In this document: positions 35,901-49,225 of the stretch, piece by piece
Layout of the letters: each line of letters opens with the position of its first letter
Numbering within the stretch: the stretch's first letter is position 1
DNA from: Promerops cafer
Taxonomy: Eukaryota; Chordata; Aves; Passeriformes; Nectariniidae
NCBI GenBank assembly: GCA_013398275.1
Contig: VZSE01002202.1
Location: 62,001-126,000 of the forward strand
DNA length: 64,000 nucleotides
Direction: 5' to 3'
Position numbers and translations under genes: made by a program
Notes under the pieces: model-generated
Database searches by the model: none
What the model was told of the DNA's origin: nothing
What the model saw: only the letters and a program-made list of their open reading frames with translations

Positions 35901-38158
35901 TCCTGCAGCACATCCCACCCCCAAATGAGAGGAATGCTAGGTTGTTTTAAATGCCTGCCAGTTATTGGAATGTAACACGTGAAACTCGAAGGTAAACTGC
36001 TGTGAGCAGCTCCTGTCCTGACCAGCGCTCTGTGTTAGTTAATAATTCCTGTGTCTTCCACAGGTGTGTGAAAATGTGTAGAGCACCAGCAGCATTTGGA
36101 AGTATCTAGAAATAGCAATGCTGTGTGTTTCAGATGTGCCAAAGGTTGGAGATATTTGAATCTTGATTCAGTTTGAATTGATATAAATTATATTTTCAGG
36201 TATAATTATTTTAACAGAATCTACTTAACAAAATTCTGCTCCAGGCATCTCTTCCATCAAGCAAACCCTGTGTGCATGAGTCAATTTCACATTTCCATAA
36301 AACAGTACAAGTTCTCCTTCTCCTAGTCAAAATAGCTTCTAAACAACCTGTACGTGAGAGAACAGAATTATGGATTTGAATATTTATATATATTGAGTAT
36401 CAAAGTTATTTGGTTTGACACTATATCTCACCTAAGGTTTATCCAAAGCTCTTGCCTATTCTCTTGTTTGTGTAACTCAGGACAGGCATAATCCAGCTTC
36501 TGGAATAAAAAGGATCTTAAACAAGTGAGAGATGGAAAACTTGAGATGGTGAGTTTTGTCATACAAAGTCAAGTAATATGTGCTAAAGTTGAGTTCGATC
36601 CTTCTCCCACTCAGTGGTGATGAGACAACTTTTCTGTGGGGTAGTAGATATGTGGATGTTAAAGAAGGTGAGCTGGCCAGCAGATCATAATGTCAGAGTC
36701 CAGAGCTTTTCCTCAGATGCCTTTGCTTTGTTGCATGCTCCTGAGACATGCAAACCAATGCAAGGTGAGGATATCACAGGGGTTCTTTGTTCTTCATGCT
36801 TTTTTAATCAATCAGTTGCTTGAAATACTTCTGTGGTTTAAGGTGACTGCCCAGTTATTGCAGAATTCTATAGCAGTTTTAACTAAAAACTTCACGAAGT
36901 TATATATCATAACCCCTTCATTTCAGTCAACAGAGCAATTGCTGACATCTCTTGGGGAAGCAGCGTGTGCTTTTTCTTCTCCCCATTGTGAGCTTGGGAG
37001 GGTTCACTTCCTCACCATCTGTGGTGTGTCAGCATGAACCCAAACTCCTCCCCATTGCTTGTCTCCTTTGGAAACTTTGCCTACACAGTGGGCATTGCTT
37101 GTCTCTGTCCTAATTCCCTTCTGACTGTAAACACAACAGGAACTTTTGTGAAGAATAAATCTTTTTGGTGTATTGACAAAGCTGCTTCCATAATTGTGTT
37201 AGCTGAACCAGACGATGAGCTGAAATCCTTTCTGAATTAGGGTTTATATAACTCTAACCCAATTCCTGGCTAAGCCTTGCAGCTCGATCCAGAACAGTGA
37301 GCACTGACAGCTCATGGGTTTTGCTGCAGTCTGAAATGTGTGCCTAACACACTAGGGCTGGAATTGTTCAGTCTGCTTTTTCTGTTTGGGTCTGCCCTGC
37401 TTTACAGTAGTGGCAGTGTCACCTGGAAAAGAAGGATAAAAGGCTCAGTTGTAGCCAGGGGTGTAGTCGTTTCCAAGCGGAACAGGCTGGGATTTGGGGA
37501 GAAAGCCAAAGGAATGTGATTGACTGTTGGAGCAACTTGGTTGTTGCTGTTTGCAGAAGCTCCATGTGGATAGGGCCAAGCTGGCCTGGAAAAGCACAGT
37601 CCCCTCCAGTACGCTTTTGTCTGAAAGCATTTCCTGTGAACACAGGGTGGCTGCGAGAAAGGGTGGAGGGGTCTTACCTATCACAGGGTCTCATACAGAC
37701 TTAGGAGTGAGGGAAGGCCTCCCATCCCTCACTTTCTTTAGCTACCCTACTGCTGCATTCTTTCACCATTGTGTTGTTTGGAAAAGCAGTAGAGCAGTGG
37801 CATAGGTAAAGAGCTGGAAATTCTATGTGTTCTTCTATAACTTTATTTAAGATGTATTATGGAGTGAAGGCACAACCAAGTTCATTGGAAGCCATAATTA
37901 CACCATGTTTCAAAACAAAACTATGATCAAAAGAAGTCCTCCCAGACCTGCACTGGATATTAGAACAGAGGAATTGGTTGATGAGACCAAAATCTCAATG
38001 GGAGTGAAAACCAGTAGCATATATTATACAAATTATTTGAGTTTTGTGCTAGATAAAGATATTTAATAAGAGACAAAAAGAAAAAAAAATAGTTTTACAA
38101 AGACAATCCTTAAAATCTGTGCTCTTTTGTATTTTATAGACTTCGACGTGTGTAATTT

Positions 38159-38170
38159 AAAAAAAAAAAA
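38159..38170. repeat. poly(A) tract, 12 bp
   Basis: Simple A run in intron 1. Confidence 0.85.
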
Positions 38171-39474
38171 TTAAGTGATCAGGCCATTTTTTAGTTTTCA
38201 AAATCTGGAAAGGAGTAGGAGTTATGATGTTGGATTCTTCTTACTGTATTTATTTGGAAATATTACATGGTGGACTTTGAAGTTAGAGGAAAAAAGGAAC
38301 TTGTGCAGAACAGGTAGTGTTTTTCTTGCCCAACATTACTATTTAACTCTTTTCAGTTCCAGAACATGAAAATTTCAGTACAAACCAAGAAAAAAGAAAG
38401 AAATTGACCTATTCAACTTTTATAAAAATTTTAGTGCACATCCAGTGGCATTAGGTTTTGGACAAAATTTCTGGTAAGTAATTAGTAAGATGAAAATCAG
38501 CTTATTTTTTAACTCAAATAATATTTGACTCTCAACTAAAGATTAGAGAGCTCCCAAAAGCTTGATCGTCTGCATTTGAAGACTAGTGGTAAACCCCCTT
38601 ATTGTATTATGACTGGTGGTTTTTCAGCTTCTGAGGAAAGAGGGGATTGATAGAAAATGTCATGTTGGGTTTGTTGGATATTTGAGAGGGCGGTGGGAAG
38701 GGTGACAGGGTCTTTTTTCTTCCTTCCACAGTTTCAGAGATGATAGTCTTCCTAGATATGATGAGTCTAAATTTGGAGCTGTGTTCAAACTGATCCTTGA
38801 AATTTACATGCATAAAAGATTTTCTCAGAAGTCATTCAGAAGTCTTTGGAGTTGAATGAGATTCTCACGAGAATTAAACTGGCCATGCTAGGCAGTACCT
38901 ACTGTCAAGATACTGCTCAGGGAGAAAATGGAATAGAAAACTCCATCTGGACTCCTGAACAGTTTTATCATGTGGTGACTGAATCTGTACTTCGAGCTTG
39001 AGGGTGATGATGTTTTGTGATAAATATTAGGAAAAATATTTGTAAATTCACATTGGAGGCTTAAAGAAGGGATGTGTGTGTGGGGGGGTTTTAACATCTT
39101 TTTTATTTATTAGATATTCTGATGAATTACTGTGTAATCCTTTTGACTTGCTAAAAAGCTGACTGTCTCAGACTTTGAGCTGCTAAAAGAGGTGCTGTAA
39201 GCATGTTTCCCAAAGGTTTACAGTGGGGTTTGGTAAAATACAGCCAGTCTTTGACAGGGCTGAGGAAAACAAGTCAGTCCTTGTTTTCAGTGTTGTTGGA
39301 CACTAACAGCAGAATGTCTGAGTTAATACATGGAGCCACAGCTCTACTCCATAAGCCTCTCCTTATTGTTTTGACAAAGATTATTGATTTCCATATTCAG
39401 CCTTTGCTCTTGCCTCGAAAACAACTGTTTGTTGCACTGCAATTTCACATCAATTTCTGTCATGTTACACACAG

Positions 39475-39620
39475 ATTTTATTTATATTTTATAATACACC
39501 TATATATTATGTATCTCTAAATGTTTACATATAATTTTAATACATATATTGAACAATTGTTGAAATGTACAGATATTAGATTATATTAATATAAACATAT
39601 GTTTTTTTAAATAATACACA
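39475..39620. repeat. AT-rich low-complexity region
   Basis: About 145 bp made almost only of A and T, with many TATA/ATAT words and few G or C. No unit repeat is clear; a low-complexity stretch rather than a microsatellite. Confidence 0.7.
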
Positions 39621-40839
39621 CATTTTTGTCATTTATTTCCTTGTGTTTCTTTTAATCTGTGAAGATGTATATGTAATTTCTATGAATAATGACAATTTTT
39701 ATCCATCTCTACTCTTGAGTTGTTCTGTAGAGAGTATCCAGAAAAATTATCATCTATATGGAGTATTTCCCAATAGTAATTTACTCTGTAGTGTGCAGCC
39801 TGCTGGGACTTACTATGCAAATGCTATATTTGTTGGCTCAACACCATATTTTTCTGAAAGAATGTTTTTTTCATTGCGTTGGGGAAAAAAAAAAAAGTAT
39901 TGACAAGGTTAGTATTCACTTCTTTCCTCACCTGTTATCCCTGTCCTTCCCTTTCAAAAAATTAAAGGCGATTACCTCCTGTTGGTTGTATAAATATGTC
40001 CTAATTGCTTTATGTCAGTAAAAGCACTGAATGCCCACATGCAGACAGAATAAGACACTTGCTGTGAGGATGAAAAAAACCCTGCAGAGGTAACCCTGAG
40101 TTTGAAAACAACTTTGGAGTTCTCGTTACAAGGTCTGATGTTTCATTCCTTAGCAGCAGTCAGCTGGAGACAGAAATATGGGGAGCTGAGGTATGGTTAG
40201 ATACATGTCCTTTGGTCATGTGCATTGTTTTGTTTTGGAGGACCTGCAGCACAAATATCTGAACTACAGAAGGAGATGCTGCTGATGAAATAGGAGGCTA
40301 AGGAAAGTTGCTATCTTCCAATATTTTCAAATTACAAAATATGTGGAATAATACTGCTCAAGAATATGTTGTAGGCAACAAATGAGTCTTAAAATTACCC
40401 TAATAACATAAAATTACTCTAAACCATGAGAATTTTCCTTTCTGAGTTTCATGATAATTTCTTATTATCAGTTTTTAATTCCAAGCTGAGGAGCTTGAGA
40501 GCAGCTGTTTCAAGTAAATGCAATTACTGTGATCTTGGAATGTTTTTGTGGCTAAATTATGCTCTGAATTCATTCTTGACTTCCGTATTGTCATAAGGAT
40601 TTTGTAGAACTCACTCTTCCCAGTGTATCCACACACAGGGCAAATGGATTCTGTTTGTAAATTCACAACTCTGTAGCATGGGCACAATTCCTGTTTGTAA
40701 AAGTGCTTTGTGCTGCTTAAGTGATGTGTAAATGCCCAGAGATTTATCTCTCTGTATGTATTTGAGTGTGACCTTTGGCCACTGAGACTGGTGTCAGAGC
40801 AGCCATAGGGTTTGACAGGCAGTTCTGAGATCTGTCATA

Positions 40840-41230
40840 GTGCCTCAGTTGTGCAAAGCCCCCTGCCAGGTGGGGACAGCAGGAGCAGGGCTGACACAGA
40901 GACTCAGGCCCATGGTCAAATGAGTTGAATTCTGCTGGGTTCAGCTCAGTGCTCAGGCTGGTGTGCTGCTGAGTCCTGCAGTGCCCACCAGACGGGTCAG
41001 AAGGGTCCCATGGCTCCCACCCCAGCTGCAGTGGCAGCTCAGCTTCTGCAGGGGCACAAACAGAGGTGCCAGCTTGGCTGGGCCCGGGCTGGCACTCTGC
41101 TGAGCCAGGGCATCCTCCCCAAGGAACAAATCCCTGCCTCAGGGGTGTTTGCCTCAGGCTCAGGAGTCAGTCCCAGTTACTGCTTTGGCTTCCTTGAGTT
41201 CTGCGTTTGTAAAAAGGGAAGGTGAGGGAG
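40840..41230. other. GC-rich intronic patch
   Basis: Local GC content rises well above the surrounding intron, and a 71-codon frame (41010-41225) runs through part of it. CpG dinucleotides are sparse, so it is not a CpG island. I recognise no protein, repeat family or RNA here. It may be a decayed GC-rich repeat or simply compositional variation. Confidence 0.4.
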
Positions 41231-44200
41231 GGAGAATGAAAGCTTAGTGTAGAGTTTGGTTTATTTCTTCTGGTTTTTGGTCATGGGTGGCACTAAATGA
41301 AGTGAGATGAGGAATTTTCTTTTGGAAATACTGATAACCTTCAAGTTGTCAGTGTTATCTATAATCCACTCACCTTTTTCTGGTTTTAAGCCTCTTGCTG
41401 TCCTTTTCCCTCTGATTGTATGAGGCATTCTGGGGCTTTAATAAGACTGCTTTGAAAGCTTTGTGTCTGTCATTTTCTTCATGTGGCAAACAAGTCTTCT
41501 CGTTGTATTAGCGAGCTTTTCATAAATGAATATTGATTAGTTTGACCACATGGGTGCTTCTTGCTTTCCAACAGCAGACAACATCTCCTTTTACTTTTAA
41601 AATACATTTTCTTTTTTTTCTTTTAAGTGTTACAAAATGACAGTATAGCAGAGGATAGACTAGAGATCTGAAAAGGAACCAATTTTTTCCTTCTGTGGTT
41701 TCTTGCACTTACTTCAGGCACATGTATGGAGGATATTCAGACAAGGAAGAGCAAGTTCAAAACTGGCAATAATGAACAGGCCATGTAATAATCCCCTTTC
41801 TGCTCACTTAATTATTTAAAACTATGCTAAAAATTCCATATATGACAAAAAAAGATGTACTCACTTTTATGCTGCTGGAAAGAAAAAGTTTTGTGTGGTA
41901 CTAGAGTGGGAGTGAAGAAAAACAAGAGCACATATTTAGCCATGTTATTTTTCAGACCTTGTGCGCTGGAGGATTGGAGAATGGTTTTCTGAGGGATCTG
42001 CTCCAAAAGACTACTTGTACACACATCTCAGAGTCAGAAAAACAAAGGGAATATGATTTATTTTTTTGTTGCACTGAGATTGCAAGCTTAATTCCTCTCT
42101 GCTATGCAATTCTCATTTGATTTTACCTGGAGAATAGGGTCAGCAACACCAATTCTGGGAACATTTTGTGATGTTACATTAATGTAAAGCTGTTGGAATC
42201 TAATTCTTCTTGATAATATCCAAGTGATACAGCACAGATAAGATGTGAAGAATAATAAGGCCCAGAAACGTAATGAAATTTTGAAAATATTTTTAAGACA
42301 ATCTGTTCAGAAATCTGAGAGCTATATGAGAGAGCAGTACTGAGTTGTAAGTCAAATTCAGTCAGTGTGAATTGATGTAGCTTTGCAAAGACAGACGAGG
42401 TTAAAGGAGTCCTTAATTTTTGCCCTGGTATATAAGAAATTAGGCAAATTGGCAACATCTCTAACTTTCTAAGAATATCACCAAAGCAAGTAGAGATGTG
42501 TCATCAACAGTGTTGTCAAAGCAGCTAAATTTTGAATGGTGTTACTTTTAATCTTTAGTATATTATGCTGAAAACCAAGACATGTAGCAAGAAGATTTTC
42601 TTTTTCCTTAGCCCTGAAAACACAGCTTTCCTGTAATGTGCTTTAAGGGAGACCACCACAGTGTTTCTACTGGAAATTTTCTTTTAACATTCTGATCAGA
42701 GACAAAACAATGTTGTTCCATAGCTAATATTTGTACCTATTTCTTGGGATATAAAAATGCTAAACCAGAGAGATCTCAGGGAACACGAAACCTGGACTTT
42801 TCTGTGAGCAGTAAAGCAAACTGTAGAATATTGAAGTTAGAAGTGCTGTGAACACAAGGCTACCGAAAGGAAAAGAATCCTCATTTGAAGCCAGTGGCAG
42901 CAAAGCTCCCCATGTGTTAAAGTGATGCCCTATTACTGTGCCAGTTTCATTGCCTTCTGTACATTAACATGAATTAAAATGAATTACAGTGCCTCAGGTC
43001 TTCAGTTTCCTTTACAAACAGAAATAGGAGAGCCCTTTTGATGGATCTACTGTATGCAGTTAGGCTGAAGCCTAAGTGGATCAACAAGAGACATGGAAAA
43101 GAGCAGCAAACAGGAGGAAAATGGGGATGTTGCTGGAGATGATGAGCATTCAGTTGAAAATAAAAGCCAAACTTGGACTTTATTATGCAGCTGATATTTG
43201 TTAATATAGAATAAGTGAAGCTTACAGCATGAACAAATTGCCTTTAGGAGAAAGTGAATTTTAAGAAAAGACTAAAATGTGAGTCATGTCAGAGGTAAAA
43301 TGCCTCCTGCATTGCTGGTCCTTCTGCCGCACACTGTAGGTCTAGTGCTGCTCTCAGAGAATTAACATTACTAACATGCCGTTACCCTCAACTGCTCTCC
43401 TGTTTTACTTCCAACCATTTCTGTTTTGGTAGAGGCCAGAGGCTTGCAGTGAATGCTTCGCGCTGTGTGGAGCCCCGTGCAAACATCAGTCAGAGTTCCT
43501 GCCCTGAATGATTAGCACTGCAACAAACAATCGTGTCATGCAAATGAAACAAGCAAGTGGATGGGCAGGAGGACACGAAAGAATGTAGACAAAATTAGAG
43601 GCTACTTTATTATTGGTCTGACTATGTGCACAATTCCTTTCAACAATCCCTTTAGCCCACAGAACACTATCTTATCTGTCACTTCAGATGGTGACAGACT
43701 GAGGCCAGTTGAGGTTTGTCATGTTGCCACCAAGTTTCATTAGACGTGAAAGTGAATTTTAATCAAATGTTGTTTTCCACGTGGATTGTACCTTTAGTAG
43801 GCAGTGGTATGGTGCTCTTCGTAGCATCTCTCGTCTGTTTTCCTGTTACACTTTTTATTACCTAACAGTACTGCATCAAATAAAAGATGTCCTGGCTTGA
43901 GCAGCAGCCGTAAACAACAAGAGCAGGGCAAGCATGCATGATAATGTTTTCCTTTCCCTTCTGAAACTTCAACCATTTTCACCCCATTGATTTACTGAGA
44001 TAGGTGTGGTCTCAGTGTTTAATGTCACCTGTGGTTTTCCATACCCATTCCCTCCATTTCCCTTCCATCAGCATGATCTTCTGTCCCCTACCATGCTGGA
44101 CAAACACTTCCAAAGCTAAGCATTCCTTCTGCCAGGTCTTTTTCTTAGAATCAGTGATATATTGTACAGATTTGATAGCCTGGCTAACAGACAGTAAAAA

Positions 44201-44787
44201 TGCACATCACTGATCTAGTTTACATTAGCTTATGAAAATAGCTAAGGTAGAAATAATTTTATCTGGGCTTTTTGGTCACTGTTCCATCACTGTGTTATGT
44301 GCATCTGACCTGTACCTATCCACATTTTGCTCAGATACACTAATTTAAATTAATTCCTTAACATTATGTCTTTATTTATATAACCAGTGGTAGCATTGAT
44401 AGCTAAAGATGGCATGCAAAAGAGGGTGACTCACTCGTCAGTGTGACTTTTTTTGATGATGCTGTAATTTACATAAAAATTATATTCTTGTTTCAGTGGC
44501 TCTTGAATACACACTAGGTACTCTGAATTTCTCTGTCAGAACTGTGTGTCTCAAATGTCTTTAAAGCTTAGGAGTGAAGAGTAAATGAAGTTAAGATGCA
44601 GTCTCTCCTAGGTGTTTAGACTATTATTTAAAATGATTTTTTTATGGCTTTGGGTTTTAGTAGTCTTTCTTTCTCAAAATTGCATTTCTTCACATACTGT
44701 TTTCATATAACCTGCACTCTGACACAAAGGTTGAAAATATATTTGCTAAAAAGATCAGCCAGAAAACTAATAAAACTGTTTCGTGGG

Positions 44788-44844
44788 GTTTTTTTGTTGA
44801 GTTTGTTGTTGTTGTTTTGTTTTATTTTTTTCTTTCTTTTTTTG
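44788..44844. repeat. T/G-rich low-complexity run with GTT units
   Basis: A mixed run of T stretches and GTT triplets. On the reverse strand it gives a Gln/Lys-rich chance open frame. Confidence 0.8.
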
Positions 44845-45864
44845 GTGAGATTTCACTACAGAGGGGAAGATAAAGCTCCATGCACCAAAAAGGTTTCCTG
44901 TAGGGAAGATGAATGCCTGTGCAGGAGGCACAGCCTGCTTGAGATTTTGCTGTGTGATGCCCTTATACATATTTCATCTAAATGGTCTGCAGGAGAATGC
45001 TGGTGATGTCATTCCATTTGCCTTAGGCTGATACTAGTAATATGCTGCCCTTCATTCTGGGAAAAAACGCGGAAGCCTGGAAGCACTGAATGTGTGATTC
45101 TGGGGGTTACAGGTGCAGTGCAGGCTTTGCATTCAGAGATGTTTCTCACTGCTCCTGTTGCAATGCCAGCTTTGCTCTCCTCCTGCACATTGGGGATCTG
45201 TTTTCATTAAGTATGGGGACGTGTGAAGGAAGAAACCTCTGGCTCTTGGTCTCTAGATTTGTTAGCCTGAGAGGAAGAAATGTCACAGTTCTTTGAAAAA
45301 CCCCCAAACATTATTGTGGTGCTCCAGTGACTGTCATCTGATATCCCAGGTGAGATAAGTGAGATGTTGGAAAACATTAGAAAACCTTAAAACCCGTGTG
45401 CTGGAACACCTTCAGACAAACCTCTCAACACAACCTATGGCTCTTCTCCCAGGATGGTCTGGGTAACCTCTGCTAGCAGCACTGCAGAAAGTAACTCATT
45501 ACAGATGATTGAAATAAAGGCGTTTGAATACTTAGCTTTGATCTAGGCCTGCCTTGATCTAGTAAAATATTTAATGATTTTCATTTTGAGATAGAGCTGA
45601 GCGCATTTGGTGACTTTAACTGTGTGAGTAGCTTATGAAATGAGGCTGCTATTGAAGAGCTTTTTTTCATTGCCTAGAAGACAATTAATAGATAGCATTT
45701 ATTAATTTACTGTGTAACTGCTACTCTCTGGTCTTGCTCATTAGCCTTATGCCATATGTGGTTTGCTTTGTGGCTTTCCCACCCAATATAAAGAGGTTAA
45801 GAACTAATTTTCTGAACAATGCTAATTGCAGCATTGTGCACAATACTCATCCATGTCTGTCAGT

Positions 45865-46184
45865 GTCTGCAGGGAGGTGTCAGAGCATGGCCCAAGCTCT
45901 GTTTGGTGGTGCTGAGCAATAGGACAAGAGGCAAGGGCAGAAACTGAAAGGCCCAGGAAGTTCCACCTGAACATGAGGAAGAACTTCTTACTGTGCATTG
46001 ATCATGCACTGGAACAGGCTGCCCAGAGAGGGTGTGGCGATATCCTCACTGGAGATTCTCCAGAACCTTGTGTACGCAGTCCTGTGCACTGTGCTCTGGG
46101 ATAGCCCTGCTTGAGCAGGGGAGGTTGGACCGGATTATCCTCCCCTGTGGTCTTTTGCAGCCTGCCCCATTCTATGATTCTGTG
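45865..46184 (+). mobile_element. CR1 LINE 3' end (5'-truncated), first copy
   Basis: About 320 bp match the well-known 3' end of avian chicken-repeat-1 LINEs: a stretch reading GAACATGAGGAAGAACTTCT, then AACAGGCTGCCCAGAGAGG, then a GTTGGACC segment, finishing in the octamer pair ATTCTATG and ATTCTGTG at 46169-46184. CR1 elements lack a poly(A) tail, end in this octamer and are nearly always truncated at the 5' end. Only the 3' terminal part is present here, with no reverse transcriptase domain. The 62-65 codon frames on both strands are shadows. The element is probably a single insertion, shown twice because its surrounding block is duplicated. Confidence 0.93.
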
Positions 46185-47301
46185 TATACCACACATTACT
46201 TAAAAACTGGCTTCTTTTAATAATGTAGAACAATTATTAGAACAATTACATGTTATTGAAATCTTTCCTCAGTCTGGGAAGTCACAAGAAATAACATAAG
46301 ATCTGGTATGATTTCAACATACGCCTTGCTTTTTACTCTTTCAGTTTAGTTATCCTTTCCTGCAAGTCCTTGTCAGTGATTTGGCAGCAGTGTTAGAAGT
46401 GGAAAAATCAGCTAAGACTAACTGTCACTACGAAAAAGCACCTTGTAACATGAAGTGCCTACTCAAAATATATCTTTTAATTACATTTTTTAAAGCATTC
46501 CACATTTTTGTTGCTTTTCTGAATTAACGTCTTACATGGAATGCAAACATGAGAAATTGTGTGGGCAGATCCCTAGCAAGTGATGTGAGCTATGGGAGAA
46601 GGGCACCCTGGGGATGATGACGTCTGTGAAATGCTCAAGAACTGCAGAAGATGAAGTACTCAAGTGTTGTTATTCACAGCAAAGGCTGATAGACCAGATT
46701 GTTTCTGCATCGTGCCCTTACTCAGATCCTACAAAATGTACTTGAATGGGGGCTTAAGAGGGTCTTTAGGATTTATTTATGGAGCCTCTCACAGTGAAAT
46801 TTATTTTTATCTTACAAAAGAGCAGAGTGCATTTTTCAACAACATCATTTCTCTGTTGTTGTTAACTGTTTCTAACCAGATCTAGATTAAAACAAGGATT
46901 ACACTAATCTCAAGGACCACGAAAAATTTAGCCAAAATGTTATGAGGAAGAGTGAACTTTTTGTAGCTTGAATATACAGCCTTTTTGTACTTGCTGTTCT
47001 GAAATTTCTACACTTTCAGCATAAATATAGAAACTGCATTCATTACTAAGGATGGCACTCAAGTAACCTCAGATGACCAATTAGTGGTAATTTAAATGCA
47101 GATTATAGCCACCTGTATCCAAGTCAGCATCACTGATTGCAGGGAGGTAACTCCAGTAAACTGAAGGGAAGGGGAGTGGTGTAGGACCTGTTCTTCACCC
47201 AGCAGCACCATGTGGTCTCAAGCAAGAAAACTTTCAATGGTAAGTACCCAGTAATCTTCCTGGTTGCAATTCCCTTGCAGTTCCCTGGATATATTGCAGG
47301 T

Positions 47302-47320
47302 GGGGGAGGGAGGGGGTGGG
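47302..47320 (+). other. G-quadruplex motif, first copy
   Basis: Four G-runs of 5, 3, 5 and 3 G are separated by single bases (A, A, T). This is the strict G3+N1 pattern associated with stable parallel quadruplexes. It lies on the GALNT18 sense strand, so both DNA and pre-mRNA could fold. The second copy is at 49207-49225. Confidence 0.6.
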
Positions 47321-47485
47321 CAGTGCTTTGCTGTGATTAGCAGGATGTACCCCTGAATGGAGATATCTTTCATACCAAAACTGGTTAGACCTAAAACATT
47401 GTAATGATATTTCATGGTGGTCTGTGGTAAATAGTTCAAATTCAGAGTCAAATGATGATCTAGCAGTGGCATGGCAAGCTGGAAT

Positions 47486-47486
47486 N
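47486..47486. other. single n joining two contigs
   Basis: A lone n sits exactly at the boundary between the two identical 1,904-bp blocks. Some scaffolders place a single n where two contigs have a negative gap but were not merged. Confidence 0.9.
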
Positions 47487-47769
47487 CATTTTGAGATAGA
47501 GCTGAGCGCATTTGGTGACTTTAACTGTGTGAGTAGCTTATGAAATGAGGCTGCTATTGAAGAGCTTTTTTTCATTGCCTAGAAGACAATTAATAGATAG
47601 CATTTATTAATTTACTGTGTAACTGCTACTCTCTGGTCTTGCTCATTAGCCTTATGCCATATGTGGTTTGCTTTGTGGCTTTCCCACCCAATATAAAGAG
47701 GTTAAGAACTAATTTTCTGAACAATGCTAATTGCAGCATTGTGCACAATACTCATCCATGTCTGTCAGT

Positions 47770-48089
47770 GTCTGCAGGGAGGTGTCAGAGCATGGCCCAA
47801 GCTCTGTTTGGTGGTGCTGAGCAATAGGACAAGAGGCAAGGGCAGAAACTGAAAGGCCCAGGAAGTTCCACCTGAACATGAGGAAGAACTTCTTACTGTG
47901 CATTGATCATGCACTGGAACAGGCTGCCCAGAGAGGGTGTGGCGATATCCTCACTGGAGATTCTCCAGAACCTTGTGTACGCAGTCCTGTGCACTGTGCT
48001 CTGGGATAGCCCTGCTTGAGCAGGGGAGGTTGGACCGGATTATCCTCCCCTGTGGTCTTTTGCAGCCTGCCCCATTCTATGATTCTGTG
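47770..48089 (+). mobile_element. CR1 LINE 3' end, second copy (probably an assembly duplicate)
   Basis: Identical to the CR1 fragment at 45865-46184, ending in the same ATTCTATG/ATTCTGTG octamers. It should be counted once if the surrounding block is an unmerged overlap. Confidence 0.9.
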
Positions 48090-49206
48090 TATACCACACA
48101 TTACTTAAAAACTGGCTTCTTTTAATAATGTAGAACAATTATTAGAACAATTACATGTTATTGAAATCTTTCCTCAGTCTGGGAAGTCACAAGAAATAAC
48201 ATAAGATCTGGTATGATTTCAACATACGCCTTGCTTTTTACTCTTTCAGTTTAGTTATCCTTTCCTGCAAGTCCTTGTCAGTGATTTGGCAGCAGTGTTA
48301 GAAGTGGAAAAATCAGCTAAGACTAACTGTCACTACGAAAAAGCACCTTGTAACATGAAGTGCCTACTCAAAATATATCTTTTAATTACATTTTTTAAAG
48401 CATTCCACATTTTTGTTGCTTTTCTGAATTAACGTCTTACATGGAATGCAAACATGAGAAATTGTGTGGGCAGATCCCTAGCAAGTGATGTGAGCTATGG
48501 GAGAAGGGCACCCTGGGGATGATGACGTCTGTGAAATGCTCAAGAACTGCAGAAGATGAAGTACTCAAGTGTTGTTATTCACAGCAAAGGCTGATAGACC
48601 AGATTGTTTCTGCATCGTGCCCTTACTCAGATCCTACAAAATGTACTTGAATGGGGGCTTAAGAGGGTCTTTAGGATTTATTTATGGAGCCTCTCACAGT
48701 GAAATTTATTTTTATCTTACAAAAGAGCAGAGTGCATTTTTCAACAACATCATTTCTCTGTTGTTGTTAACTGTTTCTAACCAGATCTAGATTAAAACAA
48801 GGATTACACTAATCTCAAGGACCACGAAAAATTTAGCCAAAATGTTATGAGGAAGAGTGAACTTTTTGTAGCTTGAATATACAGCCTTTTTGTACTTGCT
48901 GTTCTGAAATTTCTACACTTTCAGCATAAATATAGAAACTGCATTCATTACTAAGGATGGCACTCAAGTAACCTCAGATGACCAATTAGTGGTAATTTAA
49001 ATGCAGATTATAGCCACCTGTATCCAAGTCAGCATCACTGATTGCAGGGAGGTAACTCCAGTAAACTGAAGGGAAGGGGAGTGGTGTAGGACCTGTTCTT
49101 CACCCAGCAGCACCATGTGGTCTCAAGCAAGAAAACTTTCAATGGTAAGTACCCAGTAATCTTCCTGGTTGCAATTCCCTTGCAGTTCCCTGGATATATT
49201 GCAGGT

Positions 49207-49225
49207 GGGGGAGGGAGGGGGTGGG
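49207..49225 (+). other. G-quadruplex motif, second copy
   Basis: Copy of the 47302-47320 motif within the duplicated block. Confidence 0.6.

Larger units (their letters stand above)
32999..45581 (+). other. GALNT18: GALNT18 intron 1, 33.0-45.6 kb
   Basis: AT-rich intron with no recognised exon. Notable local features are A12 runs at 38159-38170 and 39885-39896, a very AT-rich stretch at 39475-39620, a GC-rich patch at 40840-41230, and a T/G-rich low-complexity run at 44788-44844. The patch at 43430-43560 contains clustered CpGs followed by an octamer ATGCAAAT and reads like a possible conserved non-coding element. Open frames such as 36690-37037 and 44644-45006 show no recognisable protein family. 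Confidence 0.6.
45582..47485. repeat. 1,904-bp block, first copy (probable unmerged contig end)
   Basis: This block recurs at 47487-49390 with a constant offset of 1,905 bp. Every stretch I compared was identical, including the coordinates and products of all open frames. Copy one is continuous with unique sequence on its left and ends exactly at a single n (47486). Copy two begins directly after that n and is continuous with unique sequence on its right. That geometry is what two overlapping contigs give when they are placed side by side without merging. A true recent tandem duplication is the alternative. The block contains a CR1 3' end and a G-rich run. Confidence 0.95.

Noticed and set aside
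45734..46220. Small frames of 62-64 codons in the duplicated block
   Set aside because: They fall in or beside the CR1 3' end and are non-functional fragments or shadows.
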